From Halospeciosus flavus (GTDB taxonomy: Archaea > Halobacteriota > Halobacteria > Halobacteriales > Halobacteriaceae): a stretch of DNA of 64,000 nucleotides. Of this stretch, positions 37,162 through 46,889 are shown in pieces (position 1 is the stretch's first letter; every line of letters starts with the position of its first letter). Under the pieces are notes generated by a model. It saw only the letters and a program-made list of their open reading frames with translations. It was not told where the DNA came from and did not search any database. Position numbers and translations under genes: made by a program. The DNA is taken from positions 682,001 through 746,000 of the forward strand of contig NZ_CP122312.1 of the NCBI RefSeq assembly GCF_029814175.1, in the 5' to 3' direction.

Positions 37162-38364
37162 GTGACACGAATCGAGACCGTCCGGCTCCGACCCGTCCTC
37201 GACTCGCGTGGAAACGAGACCGTCGAGGCCGACGTGCTCACCGAGAGCGGTGGGTTCGGTCGCGCCGCTGCACCGTCGGGTGCCTCCACCGGGGAGTACG
37301 AAGCGATCGAACTGCCCGTCGACGAGGCCATCGCCGCGGCCCGCGAACACGCCGTTCCCCGACTGGAGGGGCGCACCTTCGCGGGCGACCAGCGCGAGGT
37401 CGACGCCGCACTCGAGGCGGCGGACGGGACCGACGACTTCTCCGAGATCGGCGCCAACGCCGCCGTGGCCATCAGCATGGCCGCCGCGAAGGCCGGTGCC
37501 GACGTCCTCGGAGCACCTCTCTACCAGCACCTCGGCGGTGCGTTCCGCGGTCGGAACTTCCCGATCCCGCTCGGGAACGTCATCGGTGGCGGTGAACACG
37601 CCCAGGACGCGACCTCCATCCAGGAGTTCCTCGCCGCACCCGTCGGCGCTCCCTCGGTCCGGGACGCCGTCTTCGCCAACGCAGCGGTCCACGAGCGCGT
37701 GGGCGAACTGCTCGAAGAGCGCGGCGAACCCGCCGCCAAGGGCGACGAGGGTGCCTGGGCGCCGTCCATCGACGACGCCGAGGCGTTCGAACTGATGGAA
37801 GAGGCCGTCGACGACGTCGCCGACGAGTTCGGCTTCGACATCAAGTTCGGCCTCGACATGGCCGCCGCCGAGCGCTTCGAAGACGGCGAGTACGTCTTCG
37901 GCGAGGACGTCCGCTCTACCGAGGAGCAGGTCGGCTACGTCGCCGACCTCGTCGACGAGTACGACCTCGCGTACGTCGAGGACCCGCTCGACGAGGACGC
38001 CTACGAGGCGTTCGCCGAACTCACCGCGCAGGTGGGTGAGCAGACGCTCGTCTGTGGCGACGACCTCTTCGTGACGAACGTCGACCGCCTGGAGGAGGGC
38101 ATCGAGGTCGGTGCTGCCAACAGCATCCTGATCAAGCCGAACCAGATCGGCACCCTCTCCGACGCGTTTGACGCCATCGAACTCGCCGTCGAGTCGAGTT
38201 ACACGCCGGTCATCTCCCACCGCAGCGGAGAGACCGAGGACACGACCATCGCACACCTCGCTGTCGCGACCGGTGCCCCGTTCATCAAGACGGGGACGGT
38301 CGGTGGCGAGCGAACTGCCAAGCTCAACGAGCTCATCCGCATCGCCGACGAGGCACGACTATGA
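37162..38364 (+). CDS. eno: enolase
   Basis: The 400-residue protein starts from a GTG ([20 protein letters not shown]). It has the loop [17 protein letters not shown] segment ([17 protein letters not shown]), the metal ligands in the DMAAAERF and [13 protein letters not shown] regions, the catalytic Lys in [11 protein letters not shown] and the SHRSGETED segment. It converts 2-phosphoglycerate to phosphoenolpyruvate. It lies within the ribosomal/RNA polymerase operon, which is a conserved arrangement in haloarchaea. The end overlaps rpsB by four bases. Confidence 0.95.
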   Translation: MTRIETVRLRPVLDSRGNETVEADVLTESGGFGRAAAPSGASTGEYEAIELPVDEAIAAAREHAVPRLEGRTFAGDQREVDAALEAADGTDDFSEIGANAAVAISMAAAKAGADVLGAPLYQHLGGAFRGRNFPIPLGNVIGGGEHAQDATSIQEFLAAPVGAPSVRDAVFANAAVHERVGELLEERGEPAAKGDEGAWAPSIDDAEAFELMEEAVDDVADEFGFDIKFGLDMAAAERFEDGEYVFGEDVRSTEEQVGYVADLVDEYDLAYVEDPLDEDAYEAFAELTAQVGEQTLVCGDDLFVTNVDRLEEGIEVGAANSILIKPNQIGTLSDAFDAIELAVESSYTPVISHRSGETEDTTIAHLAVATGAPFIKTGTVGGERTAKLNELIRIADEARL

Positions 38365-39080
38365 GCGACGAAGAAACCGAAATCGAAGAACCCGAGACCG
38401 AGGCTGCCGCCCCGGCCGACGAGGAGGTCGAGGAGACCACCGAAAAGGCCGAGGCTGGTGCCCCTGCCGAACAGCCCGAAGACGTCATGAGCGACGAGGA
38501 GGCCGACCTCCTCATCCCGGTCGAGGACTACCTCTCCGCGGGTGTCCACATCGGGACCCAACAGAAGACCAAGGACATGGAGCGGTTCATCCACCGCGTC
38601 CGGACCGACGGTCTCTACGTGCTCGACGTCTCGAAGACAGACGACCGCATCCGCACGGCTGCGGACTTCCTCTCGAACTACGACCCGGAGCAGATCCTGG
38701 TCACCAGTTCGCGTCAGTACGGCCGCTTCCCGGCCGAGAAGTTCGCCGACGCCGTCGGCGCACGCGCCCGCACGGGTCGTTTCATCCCCGGGACGCTCAC
38801 GAACCCGCAGTACGACGGCTACATCGAGCCGGACGTGCTCGTCGTGACCGACCCCATCGGTGACGCACAGGCCGTCAAGGAGGCCATCACCGTGGGGATT
38901 CCCGTCATCGCGATGTGTGACTCCAACAACTCCACGTCCAACGTGGACCTGGTCGTCCCGACCAACAACAAGGGTCGCCGCGCCCTCTCCGTCGTCTACT
39001 GGCTCCTCGCCAACGAGACGCTGGACCGCCGCGGTGCCGAGCCCACCTACTCGCTCGAAGACTTCGAGAGCGAGATCTAA
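38361..39080 (+). CDS. rpsB: 30S ribosomal protein S2
   Basis: The 239-residue protein has a ~50-residue acidic N-terminal extension and then the S2 body: [36 protein letters not shown], and [19 protein letters not shown]. The acidic tail is a halophilic trait. It ends the operon; a short AT-rich region follows. Confidence 0.96.
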   Translation: MSDEETEIEEPETEAAAPADEEVEETTEKAEAGAPAEQPEDVMSDEEADLLIPVEDYLSAGVHIGTQQKTKDMERFIHRVRTDGLYVLDVSKTDDRIRTAADFLSNYDPEQILVTSSRQYGRFPAEKFADAVGARARTGRFIPGTLTNPQYDGYIEPDVLVVTDPIGDAQAVKEAITVGIPVIAMCDSNNSTSNVDLVVPTNNKGRRALSVVYWLLANETLDRRGAEPTYSLEDFESEI

Positions 39081-39166
39081 CGCCGGCTTTTCGCCCCGTC
39101 TGTTCCGTTTTCGACCCGACTCGACGCCGAGCGGTGGTGCCGTCCGGGAGATTATTTCGGCCAAAA

Positions 39167-39180
39167 GCTATTAAAGTATA
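39167..39180 (+). promoter_or_regulatory. AT-rich promoter of the first tiny ORF
   Basis: The stretch gctattaaagtata is the strongest TATA-like site between rpsB and mvk. It lies about 62 bp before the start codon at 39242, so the transcript would have a leader of some 35 nt. A second site, aattattaag (39411-39420), lies ahead of the second tiny ORF. Confidence 0.45.
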
Positions 39181-39241
39181 AGTGGATCGAGAGACAATAT
39201 TTGGACGGCCCCGGAACGCGACCGGGGATCCGGGGACGACA

Positions 39242-39331
39242 ATGCACGCGCGAGACAGAGTCATCGAGGCACTGGTCGCCCTGCTCTCCGTGGCGGGGCT
39301 GTTCGTCGTCGTACAGATGGCGATCGTCTGA
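39242..39331 (+). CDS. tiny single-helix membrane protein
   Basis: An ATG opens a 29-codon frame: MHARDRVIEALVALLSVAGL, then FVVVQMAIV and a stop. It has a short charged N-terminus and one hydrophobic helix long enough to cross the membrane. It resembles the tiny ORF at 39493 (shared VIEAL/TVEAL and LSV, with the same length and layout). I do not know a function. Confidence 0.5.
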   Translation: MHARDRVIEALVALLSVAGLFVVVQMAIV

Positions 39332-39492
39332 TCGCCGGCGAACCACTCTCTTCCGGCAATGTGCACACGTCGTAGCTACTCCCGTCGTACAGAATTTTCA
39401 GAATTTCGACAATTATTAAGTGCGAAGCGACCGTACAGACGAATGCCTCCCGCGGACGGCGCGTCCGGGGTGGCAGCCAGCGAGGGATCACC

Positions 39493-39591
39493 ATGTACGG
39501 GGAACTTCGTCACCTGACGGTCGAAGCGCTCGCATCGCTGTCCGTCGTGCTCGCCAGCGGTGTCGTGTTGAACATGCTGGGGATCCCCTAG
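39493..39591 (+). CDS. tiny single-helix membrane protein, paralogue of the previous one
   Basis: The 32-codon frame reads MYGELRHLTVEALASLSVVL, then ASGVVLNMLGIP. The layout (polar start, VEAL, LSV, hydrophobic end) matches the ORF at 39242. An overlapping 24-codon frame (39443-39517, MPPADGASGVAASEGS) begins 23 bp after a TATA-like site and could be a leader peptide for it, but it may be chance. Confidence 0.45.
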   Translation: MYGELRHLTVEALASLSVVLASGVVLNMLGIP

Positions 39592-39727
39592 AACCGTCCG
39601 CGAACCAGGTATCGTCCGCGAAATCGGGTCACGTCGGGGCCGATACTGCCACACTGGGGTCACCTTCTTCTGTCGTCTCGGCTCGGAGGCGAAAGACACT
39701 CTTAGGGACGCGGGTGTGTACACGTGT

Positions 39728-40705
39728 ATGGCTACCGCAAGCGCCCCGGGGAAGGTGTACCTGTTCGGGGAGCACGCCGTCGTCTACGGGGAGCCCGCGG
39801 TCCCGTGTGCCATCGAACGACGCGCCCGGGCCGAGGTGACCGAGCGCGACGACGACCACGTCCGCATCGACACGGCGGACCTCGGGTTGGAAGGCTTCGT
39901 CGCCGAGTACGGACCCGAGAGCGCGCCCACCGTCGAGGCACCCGACTCCCTGCTGGAGGCCGGACTCGCCTACATCGACGCGGCCGTCCGGGAGGCCCGC
40001 GACGCCGCCGACGCGCCCGACGCCGGGTTGAACGTCTCGGTCGAGAGCGACATCCCGCTGGGGGCAGGACTCGGCTCCTCGGCGGCGGTCGTCGTCGCGA
40101 CGGTCGCGGCCGCCGCCCACGAACTTGGACTCGACCTCGACTCCCGCGACGTCGCCGAACGGGCCTACCGTGCCGAACGCGACGTCCAGGAAGGAGAGGC
40201 GTCCCGCGCGGACACCTTCGCCTCGGCCACCGGCGGCGCGGTCCGCGTCGAGGGCGACGACTGTCGCTCGCTGGAGGCGCCAGAACTCCCGTTCGTCGTC
40301 GGCTACGACGGTGGCTCCGGGAACACCGGCGAACTCGTGGCGGGCGTCCGACGACTCCGCGAGGAGTACGGCTTCGCCGCGGACACCGTCTCGGCCATCG
40401 GCGACCTCGTCCGCGACGGCGAACACGCCCTCGCGGAGGGCGACGTCGAGGAACTGGGTCGGCTGATGGACTTCAACCACGGCCTGCTGGAGGCGCTCGG
40501 CGTCTCGGCGCGCTCGCTTGACGCGATGGTGTGGGCGGCCCGCCAGGCCGGTGCCCACGGCGCGAAACTCACGGGTGCGGGCGGTGGCGGCTGTATCGTC
40601 GCACTCGACCCCACGGAGCAGACGGAGACCGCCCTCGACCTCACCGCCGAGTGCGAACAGGTGTTCCGCGCCGAACTCGCGACCGACGGGGTGCGTCTGG
40701 AGTGA
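39728..40705 (+). CDS. mvk: mevalonate kinase
   Basis: The 325-residue GHMP kinase starts MATASAPGKVYLFGEHAVVY, has the ATP loop PLGAGLGSSAAVVVA (~100) and the C-terminal GAKLTGAGGGGCI. It phosphorylates mevalonate for archaeal lipid synthesis. The ATG at 39728 is preferred over one 12 bp upstream because the family begins with this block. The TGA stop overlaps the GTG start of ipk. Confidence 0.95.
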   Translation: MATASAPGKVYLFGEHAVVYGEPAVPCAIERRARAEVTERDDDHVRIDTADLGLEGFVAEYGPESAPTVEAPDSLLEAGLAYIDAAVREARDAADAPDAGLNVSVESDIPLGAGLGSSAAVVVATVAAAAHELGLDLDSRDVAERAYRAERDVQEGEASRADTFASATGGAVRVEGDDCRSLEAPELPFVVGYDGGSGNTGELVAGVRRLREEYGFAADTVSAIGDLVRDGEHALAEGDVEELGRLMDFNHGLLEALGVSARSLDAMVWAARQAGAHGAKLTGAGGGGCIVALDPTEQTETALDLTAECEQVFRAELATDGVRLE

Positions 40706-41463
40706 GTCGCGTCGTCCTCAAACTCGGGGGCAGTGTCGTCACCGAGAAGGACGAACCCGAGACCGTCGACACCGAGGCACTGGAGCGGGTCGCCACGGCC
40801 ATCGGCGAGTGGTACACCGACGAACGCGCCGCCGGAACCGACCTGCTTGTCGTCCACGGTGGCGGGAGCTTCGGCCACCACCACGCCGCGGCCCACGGCG
40901 TCTCCCGCGAGACTGGGTCGACGGACACGCAGGCGGTCCGCGACATCCACGGTGCGATGCAGGACCTGAACGAGGCCGTCGTCGGTGCGCTCGCCGACGC
41001 CGACGTTCCCGCCGTCCCGGTCCACCCCTTCTCCGCGGGTTACCGGACGCCCGAGGGACTCCTGTTCTACCCGGCCGAACCGACCGCCAGCATGCTCTCC
41101 GAGGGGTTCGTCCCCGTGCTCCACGGCGACGTCGTCGCCCACGCCGGGGAGGGCGCAACCATCCTCTCCGGGGACGAACTCGTCGTCGAACTCGCGGAGG
41201 GACTCGGCGCCACGCGCGTCGGCCTCTGCTCGACGGTCCCGGGCGTCCTCGACGACGCCGACGAGGTGATCTCCGAGATCGTCGACTACGAGGACGTCGC
41301 CGACTACCTCGGGGAGAGCGAGTCGACGGACGTGACTGGCGGGATGGCCGCGAAGGTACGGGCGCTGTTGGGACTCCGTGCGGCCGCGTCGGTGTTCGGC
41401 CCCGACGACGTCGGTCCGTTCCTCCGCGGGGAGGAACCGGGGACCGTGATTCGCGGCGAGTGA
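40702..41463 (+). CDS. ipk: isopentenyl phosphate kinase
   Basis: The 253-residue amino-acid-kinase-fold protein starts at a GTG that overlaps the mvk stop (gtga). It has VVLKLGGSVVTEKDE at the start, GGGSFGHHHAAAHG with the catalytic His, and DVTGGMAAKVRAL near the end. It makes IPP from isopentenyl phosphate, the final kinase of the archaeal mevalonate route. Confidence 0.94.
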   Translation: MSRVVLKLGGSVVTEKDEPETVDTEALERVATAIGEWYTDERAAGTDLLVVHGGGSFGHHHAAAHGVSRETGSTDTQAVRDIHGAMQDLNEAVVGALADADVPAVPVHPFSAGYRTPEGLLFYPAEPTASMLSEGFVPVLHGDVVAHAGEGATILSGDELVVELAEGLGATRVGLCSTVPGVLDDADEVISEIVDYEDVADYLGESESTDVTGGMAAKVRALLGLRAAASVFGPDDVGPFLRGEEPGTVIRGE

Positions 41464-41500
41464 GAGAACAAATATCTTTCTCTCGCGGCACACAAACCTG

Positions 41501-41659
41501 CTCTTTTTAATAGCGCGGACCGTACCCTCACCAAGGGAAGTCCCGTCGGCCCCGACGCGTCGTCGGCCGACGGCTGTAAGACGCCGCGGTTCGACGCCGC
41601 TAGCCGACGGGAGTTTCGAATACTGAGAGAGCCCTCCTGGGGCTTTCAGTGAGACAACA
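41501..41659 (+). promoter_or_regulatory. promoter and structured 5' leader of rnj
   Basis: A TATA-like ctctttttaa (41501-41510) implies transcription starting near 41535, leaving a leader of about 125 nt before the ATG at 41660. Within it, TCCCGTCGGC (41541-41550) is exactly complementary to GCCGACGGGA (41603-41612), closing a 72-nt domain with internal hairpins (ccgacgcgtcgtcgg; gcggttcgacgccgc). A second hairpin (ctgagagagccc...gggctttcag, ~41622-41650) follows and ends near the start codon. Such long leaders are unusual in haloarchaea. Either autoregulation or a small RNA could explain it. Confidence 0.6.
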
Positions 41660-43006
41660 ATGGAAATCGAAATCGCAACCATCGGCGGTTACGAGGAAGT
41701 CGGTCGTAACTGCACGGCAGTCCGTGCAGGCGACGACATCGTCATCTTCGACATGGGCCTGAACCTGTCGAAGGTCCTCCTCCACGACAACGTCGAGACG
41801 GAGCAGATGCACAGCCTCGACCTGATCGACATGGGCGCCATCCCGGACGACCGGGTCATGTCCGAACTCGAAGGTGACGTGCAGGCCATCGTGCCCACGC
41901 ACGGTCACCTCGACCACATCGGCGCCATCGCGAAACTCGCCCACCGCTACGACGCACCCATCGTCGCGTCGCCGTTCACCCTCGAACTGGTCAAGGGTCA
42001 ACTCGAAGGCGAGCAGAAGTTCGGCGTCGACAACGAACTCGTCGAGATGGAAGCCGGCGAGTCGATGCTCATCGGCGAAGAGTGCGAACTGGAGTTCGTC
42101 CACGTCACTCACTCCATCATCGACGCCGTCAACCCGGTCCTCCACACGCCCGAGGGCGCCATCGTCTACGGCCTCGACAAGCGTATCGACCACAGCCCGG
42201 TCCTCGAGGAGCCCTTCGACATGGAGCGCTTCCGCGAGATCGGCCGCGAGGGCGAGGGCGTCCTCGCCTACATCGAGGACTGTACCAACGCGGGCCGCAA
42301 GGGCCGCACGCCCTCCGAGAGCGTGGCGCGTCGCCACCTCAAGGACGCGATGCAGTCCATGGAGGACTACTCCGGCGGCATCGTCGCCACCACGTTCTCC
42401 AGTCACGTCTCCCGCGTGAAGAGCCTCGTCGAGTTCGCCCGCGAGATCGGCCGTCAGCCGGTCCTCCTCGGGCGCTCGATGGAGCGCTACTCCGGCGCCG
42501 CAGAGCGCCTCGGGAAGGTCGACTTCCCCGGTGACCTCGGCATGTTCGGCCACCGCAAGTCCGTCGACCGCTCCTTCAAGCGCATCATGAACGAGGGGAA
42601 GGGTAACTTCCTGCCCATCGTCACGGGCCACCAGGGCGAACCCCGCGCGATGCTCACCCGCATGGGCCGCGGCGAGACCCCCTACGAAATCGAGGAGGGC
42701 GACAAGGTCATCTTCTCGGCACGGGTCATCCCCGAGCCGACCAACGAGGGCCAGCGCTACCAGTCCGAACAGCTCCTCCGGATGCAGGGCGCCCGCATCT
42801 ACGACGACATCCACGTCTCCGGCCACCTCCGCGAGGAAGGCCACTACAAGATGATCGAGACGCTCCAGCCCCAGAACATCATCCCGGCTCACCAGAACAT
42901 GAAGGGCTTCTCGCCCTACGTCGACCTCGCGAAGAGCCAGGGGTACAAGCTTGGGCGTGACCTCCACGTGACGAGCAACGGCAACCGCATCCAGCTGGTC
43001 GAGTAG
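41660..43006 (+). CDS. rnj: ribonuclease J (archaeal type)
   Basis: The 448-residue beta-CASP metallo-beta-lactamase has [11 protein letters not shown] (HxHxDH), the second His in THSIIDAVN, and the beta-CASP motifs SSHVSRV and [11 protein letters not shown]. It degrades or matures RNA from the 5' end. It overlaps nothing; idsA starts directly after its stop. An unusual structured leader precedes it. Confidence 0.93.
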   Translation: MEIEIATIGGYEEVGRNCTAVRAGDDIVIFDMGLNLSKVLLHDNVETEQMHSLDLIDMGAIPDDRVMSELEGDVQAIVPTHGHLDHIGAIAKLAHRYDAPIVASPFTLELVKGQLEGEQKFGVDNELVEMEAGESMLIGEECELEFVHVTHSIIDAVNPVLHTPEGAIVYGLDKRIDHSPVLEEPFDMERFREIGREGEGVLAYIEDCTNAGRKGRTPSESVARRHLKDAMQSMEDYSGGIVATTFSSHVSRVKSLVEFAREIGRQPVLLGRSMERYSGAAERLGKVDFPGDLGMFGHRKSVDRSFKRIMNEGKGNFLPIVTGHQGEPRAMLTRMGRGETPYEIEEGDKVIFSARVIPEPTNEGQRYQSEQLLRMQGARIYDDIHVSGHLREEGHYKMIETLQPQNIIPAHQNMKGFSPYVDLAKSQGYKLGRDLHVTSNGNRIQLVE

Positions 43007-44056
43007 ATGACCGACGCCGAGTCCACCGAGGCCGCGGTGCTCGACGCCATCGAGGCGCGCCGCGAACGGGTCAACGACGCCATTGACGAGGACCTCCCGC
43101 TCGCGGAGCCCGAGCGCCTCTACGAGGCCTCGCGCTACCTGCTGGAAGCGGGCGGGAAGCGTCTCCGCCCGACGGTGACGCTGCTCGCCGCCGAGGCGCT
43201 GGCGGACGTCGACCCGCTCTCGGCGGACTACCGTGAGTTCCCCGCCCTCGACGGCACCACGGTCGACGTGATGGCCGCCGCCGTCTCCATCGAGGTCATC
43301 CAGTCGTTCACCCTCATCCACGACGACATCATGGACGAGGACGACCTCCGACGGGGTGTCCCCGCGGTCCACCGCGAGTACGACACGGAGACCGCCATCC
43401 TCGCCGGCGACACGCTCTACTCGAAGGCGTTCGAGATCATGCTCCGCACGGAGGCCGAACCCACCCGGAGTCTCGACGCCATGCGGACGCTCGCCGAGAC
43501 CTGCACCAAGATCTGCGAGGGGCAGGCCTACGACGTCGCCTTCGAAGACAGCGACGACGTCGCCGTCGAAGAATACCTGCAGATGGTCCGTCTCAAGACC
43601 GCGGTGCTGTACGGCGCCGCCGCGTCCGTCCCGGCGCTCGTCGTCGGTGCGGACCAGAACGTCGTCGACGCCCTCTACGAGTACGGCATCTCGGTGGGGC
43701 AGGCGTTCCAGATCCAAGACGACGTCCTCGACCTCACGGTGCCCTCCGAGCAACTCGGCAAGCAGCGTGGGTCCGACCTCGTCGAGGGGAAACAGACGAT
43801 CATCACCCTCCACGCCCGCGCACAGGGCGTCGACGTCGACGACCTCGTCACGGCCGACTCTCCCGAGGCGGTCACCGAAGAAGACATCGACGAGGCGGTC
43901 GCCGTCCTCGAAGAGGCCGGGAGCATCGACTACGCTCGCGACCTCGCCGAGGACCTCGTCGAGGAGGGCAAAGACCACCTCCAGGTCCTGCCCGAGAACG
44001 AGGCCCGCGAGACCCTCGAACACATCGCGGACTACCTCATCGAGCGCGGGTACTGA
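43007..44056 (+). CDS. idsA: geranylgeranyl (polyprenyl) diphosphate synthase
   Basis: The 349-residue protein has the two Asp-rich motifs of polyprenyl synthases, DDIMDED (~105) and DDVLD (~235), with GGKRLRP and the FQIQDD region. It makes the C20 prenyl chains for ether lipids. It begins immediately after the rnj stop, completing an mvk-ipk-rnj-idsA run. Confidence 0.93.
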   Translation: MTDAESTEAAVLDAIEARRERVNDAIDEDLPLAEPERLYEASRYLLEAGGKRLRPTVTLLAAEALADVDPLSADYREFPALDGTTVDVMAAAVSIEVIQSFTLIHDDIMDEDDLRRGVPAVHREYDTETAILAGDTLYSKAFEIMLRTEAEPTRSLDAMRTLAETCTKICEGQAYDVAFEDSDDVAVEEYLQMVRLKTAVLYGAAASVPALVVGADQNVVDALYEYGISVGQAFQIQDDVLDLTVPSEQLGKQRGSDLVEGKQTIITLHARAQGVDVDDLVTADSPEAVTEEDIDEAVAVLEEAGSIDYARDLAEDLVEEGKDHLQVLPENEARETLEHIADYLIERGY

Positions 44057-44108
44057 GCCCGCACCGTTTCGCTTCGCTCCTTCACTCTCGTTCTTTCACG
44101 CCGCGTCG

Positions 44109-44954
44109 CTACTCACTCAGTCGCTTCACTTCCTCGTCGGTGAGGTCGAGTTGCGAGGCGGCGACGTTCTCTTCGAGGTGGTCGAGGTCGGACGTGCCCG
44201 GGATGGGGAGGGTGACGTCCGAGTGGTGGAGCAGCCACGCGAGCGCGACCTGGTACTTCGTAGCGTCGTGGTTCGCGGCGACGGTCTCGACGGCATCGGC
44301 CTTCTCCTCGAAGCCGCCGGCGCCGACGGGGAAGTACGGGATGAAGCCGATGTCGTAGTCCTCGCAGGCTTCGAGGACGTCCTCGTGTTCTCGGTTCTCG
44401 ACGTTGTACTCGTTTTGCACTGTCGCGACGTCGATGTGGTCGCGGGCCGTCTCCAGTTGCTCGACGGAGACGTTCGAGACGCCGACGTGCTCGACGAACC
44501 CTTCGTCTTTGAGTTCGCCGAAGGTCGTGATGGCCTCCTCAAAGTCCGTGTCCGGGTCCGGGCGGTGGTACTGGTAGAGGTCGATGGTGTCGGTGCGGAG
44601 GCGGTCGAGACTCGCGAGCACCTGGTTGCGGATGTAGTCCGGGTCGCCGTGAGGGATCCAGTCGCCGTCGGCGTTCCGGAGGAGGCCGGCCTTCGTCGCG
44701 ACGACGAGGTCCTCGCTCCCGGTGGGGAGCGTCTCGCCGATGAGACGTTCGCTCACACCCGGCCCGTAGGAGTCTGCGGTGTCGATGAAGTCGACGCCGA
44801 GTTCGTCCGCGTGGCGGAGCACCTCGCGGGCGTTCTCCTCGTCCTCGGGCGGGCCGACGATGTCCGGACCGCAGATGCGCATCGCCCCGTAACCGAGACG
44901 GTGGACGGTGAGTTCGCCGCCGATGTCGAAGGTGTCGGACTCGTTTGTCACCAT
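44109..44954 (-). CDS. aldo/keto reductase
   Basis: The 281-residue TIM-barrel protein has the AKR catalytic tetrad in context: Asp and Tyr in FIDTADSYG, Lys in VVATKAG and His in YQYHRPDP. NADPH contacts sit at the end (PIPGTSDLDHLEENVAAS). The substrate is unknown. It is convergent to idsA and divergent from gltX. Confidence 0.85.
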   Translation of the reverse strand: MVTNESDTFDIGGELTVHRLGYGAMRICGPDIVGPPEDEENAREVLRHADELGVDFIDTADSYGPGVSERLIGETLPTGSEDLVVATKAGLLRNADGDWIPHGDPDYIRNQVLASLDRLRTDTIDLYQYHRPDPDTDFEEAITTFGELKDEGFVEHVGVSNVSVEQLETARDHIDVATVQNEYNVENREHEDVLEACEDYDIGFIPYFPVGAGGFEEKADAVETVAANHDATKYQVALAWLLHHSDVTLPIPGTSDLDHLEENVAASQLDLTDEEVKRLSE

Positions 44955-45078
44955 ACGTGGGACGTCGGGCGCGTCGCTAAAAGAGGTGGGGCAACCGGCG
45001 AGTGGGGCGGCAAGTGGGCCGACGAGCGGGACTCGAACCGGACGAGTTTTCCCCGACCCACCAGAAGTCTGGGTAAGA

Positions 45079-46857
45079 ATGGACGAGGAACTCCGAGAGC
45101 GCGTGCGAGAGCAGGCGGAGGTCTACGCCCTCTACAACGCGCTCAAACACGACTCGGACGCACAGGTCGGCGCCATCATGGGACCGATGATGGGCGAGAA
45201 CCCCGAGTTCCGCGAGCACGGCGACAAGATCGCGGGTATCGCGGCGCCGGCCATCGAGGAGGTCAACGACCTCGACCAGGCCGAGAAGCGCGCCCGCCTC
45301 GAAGAACTCGCACCCGAGAAACTCGCCGAACTGGAGGAAGAACTCGCCGCCGAGGAGGAAGAAGAGGTCCTCCCCGACCTCCCGAACGCCGACGAGTACG
45401 ACGAGATCCGGATGCGGTGTGCGCCGAACCCCAACGGCCCGTGGCACCTCGGCCACGCCCGGATGCCCTCCGTCATCGGCACGTACAAAGAACTGTACGA
45501 CGGGTCGTTCGTCGTCCGCTTCGACGACACCGACCCCGAGACGAAGCGCCCGGACCTCGACGCCTACGACCAGATCCTCGACGACATCGAGTACCTCGGC
45601 TTCGAACCGGACGACGTCATCAAGGCCTCCGACCGAGTGGAGACCTACTACGAGTACGCCCGCGAACTCGTCGCCGAGGGCGGGGCGTACACCTGTTCCT
45701 GTCCGGCCGAGGAGTTCTCCGAACTGAAGAACTCGGGTGAACCGTGCCCCCACCGCGACAAGCAACTGGAGACCGTCGAAGAGGAGTTCGAGGCGATGGT
45801 CGACGGCGAGTACGGTGAGGGCGAGATGGTCCTCCGCGTGAAAACCGACATCGAACACAAGAATCCCGCTCTCAGAGATTGGGTCGCCTTCCGCATCATC
45901 GAGACGCCCCACCCACGAGAGGAGGCCGAGGAGTATCGCTGCTGGCCGATGCTCGACTTCCAGTCCGGTATCGACGACCACCTCACGGGTGTCACCCACA
46001 TCATCCGCGGCATCGACCTCCAGGACTCCGCGAAGCGCCAGGCGTTCGTCTACGACTACTTCGACTGGGAGTACCCCGAGGTCATCCACTGGGGGCACGT
46101 CCAGATCGACGCCTACGACGTGAAGATGTCCACCTCGACCATCAAGGAGAAGATCGAGGCCGGCGACCTCGACGGCTGGGACGACCCGCGCGCGCCGACT
46201 ATCCAGTCGGTCCGCCGACGCGGCATCCGCGGCGAGGCCATCGTCGACGCGATGACCGACCTCGGCGTCTCCACGTCGAACGTCGACCTCGCGATGTCCT
46301 CCATCTACGCGAACAACCGCGAACTCGTCGATCCCGAGGCTCCCCGGCAGTTCTTCGTCCGCGACGACTTCGAGGCCCGAAGTCCCGACGTCGAGGAGTC
46401 CTACGACGCCGTCGTCGTCCCGCTCTCGGGCGGTCCCGACGAGGCGAACCCGCCCGTCCACCCCGAACACGAGGAGCGTGGCGAGCGCGAGATTCCGGTC
46501 GGTGACCGCGTCTTCGTCGAGGAGTCCGACCTCCCCGAGGACGGCGAGAAGGTGTGGCTGAAGGGCTACGGGCCGGTCCGCTACGAGGACGGCGCCTTCA
46601 CCTACACCGACGACACCATCGACGTCGTCCGCGAGGAGGGCGTCGACGTGATCCACTGGGTCGACGCCGACGAGAACGTCCGCGTGCGGATGCGGACGAT
46701 GGACGGCGACGTCACCGGCTACGCCGAACCCGGCTTCGCCGAGCAACCGGTCGACGAGATCGTCCAGTTCGTCCGCGTCGGCTTCGCTCGCGTGGACGCA
46801 CACACGGACGGTGGAGCGGACGATCCCGAGTCCGTCGCGTACTACGCCCACCCGTAG
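45079..46857 (+). CDS. gltX: glutamate--tRNA ligase, archaeal type
   Basis: The 592-residue protein has the class I motifs PNGPWHLGHAR (HIGH) and DVKMSTSTI (KMSKS), inside an archaeal/eukaryotic GluRS with an N-terminal helical domain of ~110 residues and a C-terminal beta-barrel domain. A longer frame upstream overlaps the divergent gene; the ATG at 45079 gives the usual N-terminus (MDEELRERVREQAEVYAL). It charges tRNA-Glu and, in organisms lacking GlnRS, tRNA-Gln. Confidence 0.94.
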   Translation: MDEELRERVREQAEVYALYNALKHDSDAQVGAIMGPMMGENPEFREHGDKIAGIAAPAIEEVNDLDQAEKRARLEELAPEKLAELEEELAAEEEEEVLPDLPNADEYDEIRMRCAPNPNGPWHLGHARMPSVIGTYKELYDGSFVVRFDDTDPETKRPDLDAYDQILDDIEYLGFEPDDVIKASDRVETYYEYARELVAEGGAYTCSCPAEEFSELKNSGEPCPHRDKQLETVEEEFEAMVDGEYGEGEMVLRVKTDIEHKNPALRDWVAFRIIETPHPREEAEEYRCWPMLDFQSGIDDHLTGVTHIIRGIDLQDSAKRQAFVYDYFDWEYPEVIHWGHVQIDAYDVKMSTSTIKEKIEAGDLDGWDDPRAPTIQSVRRRGIRGEAIVDAMTDLGVSTSNVDLAMSSIYANNRELVDPEAPRQFFVRDDFEARSPDVEESYDAVVVPLSGGPDEANPPVHPEHEERGEREIPVGDRVFVEESDLPEDGEKVWLKGYGPVRYEDGAFTYTDDTIDVVREEGVDVIHWVDADENVRVRMRTMDGDVTGYAEPGFAEQPVDEIVQFVRVGFARVDAHTDGGADDPESVAYYAHP

Positions 46858-46889
46858 AACGGAACCCGCCTTCCCGACCCTCTTCTCTC

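Noticed and set aside
41541..41612. tRNA or tRNA-like gene in the rnj leader
   Set aside because: The size and a ttcgacg loop look tRNA-like, but the closing stem is 10 bp, there is no D arm with the usual bases, and no proper anticodon stem forms.
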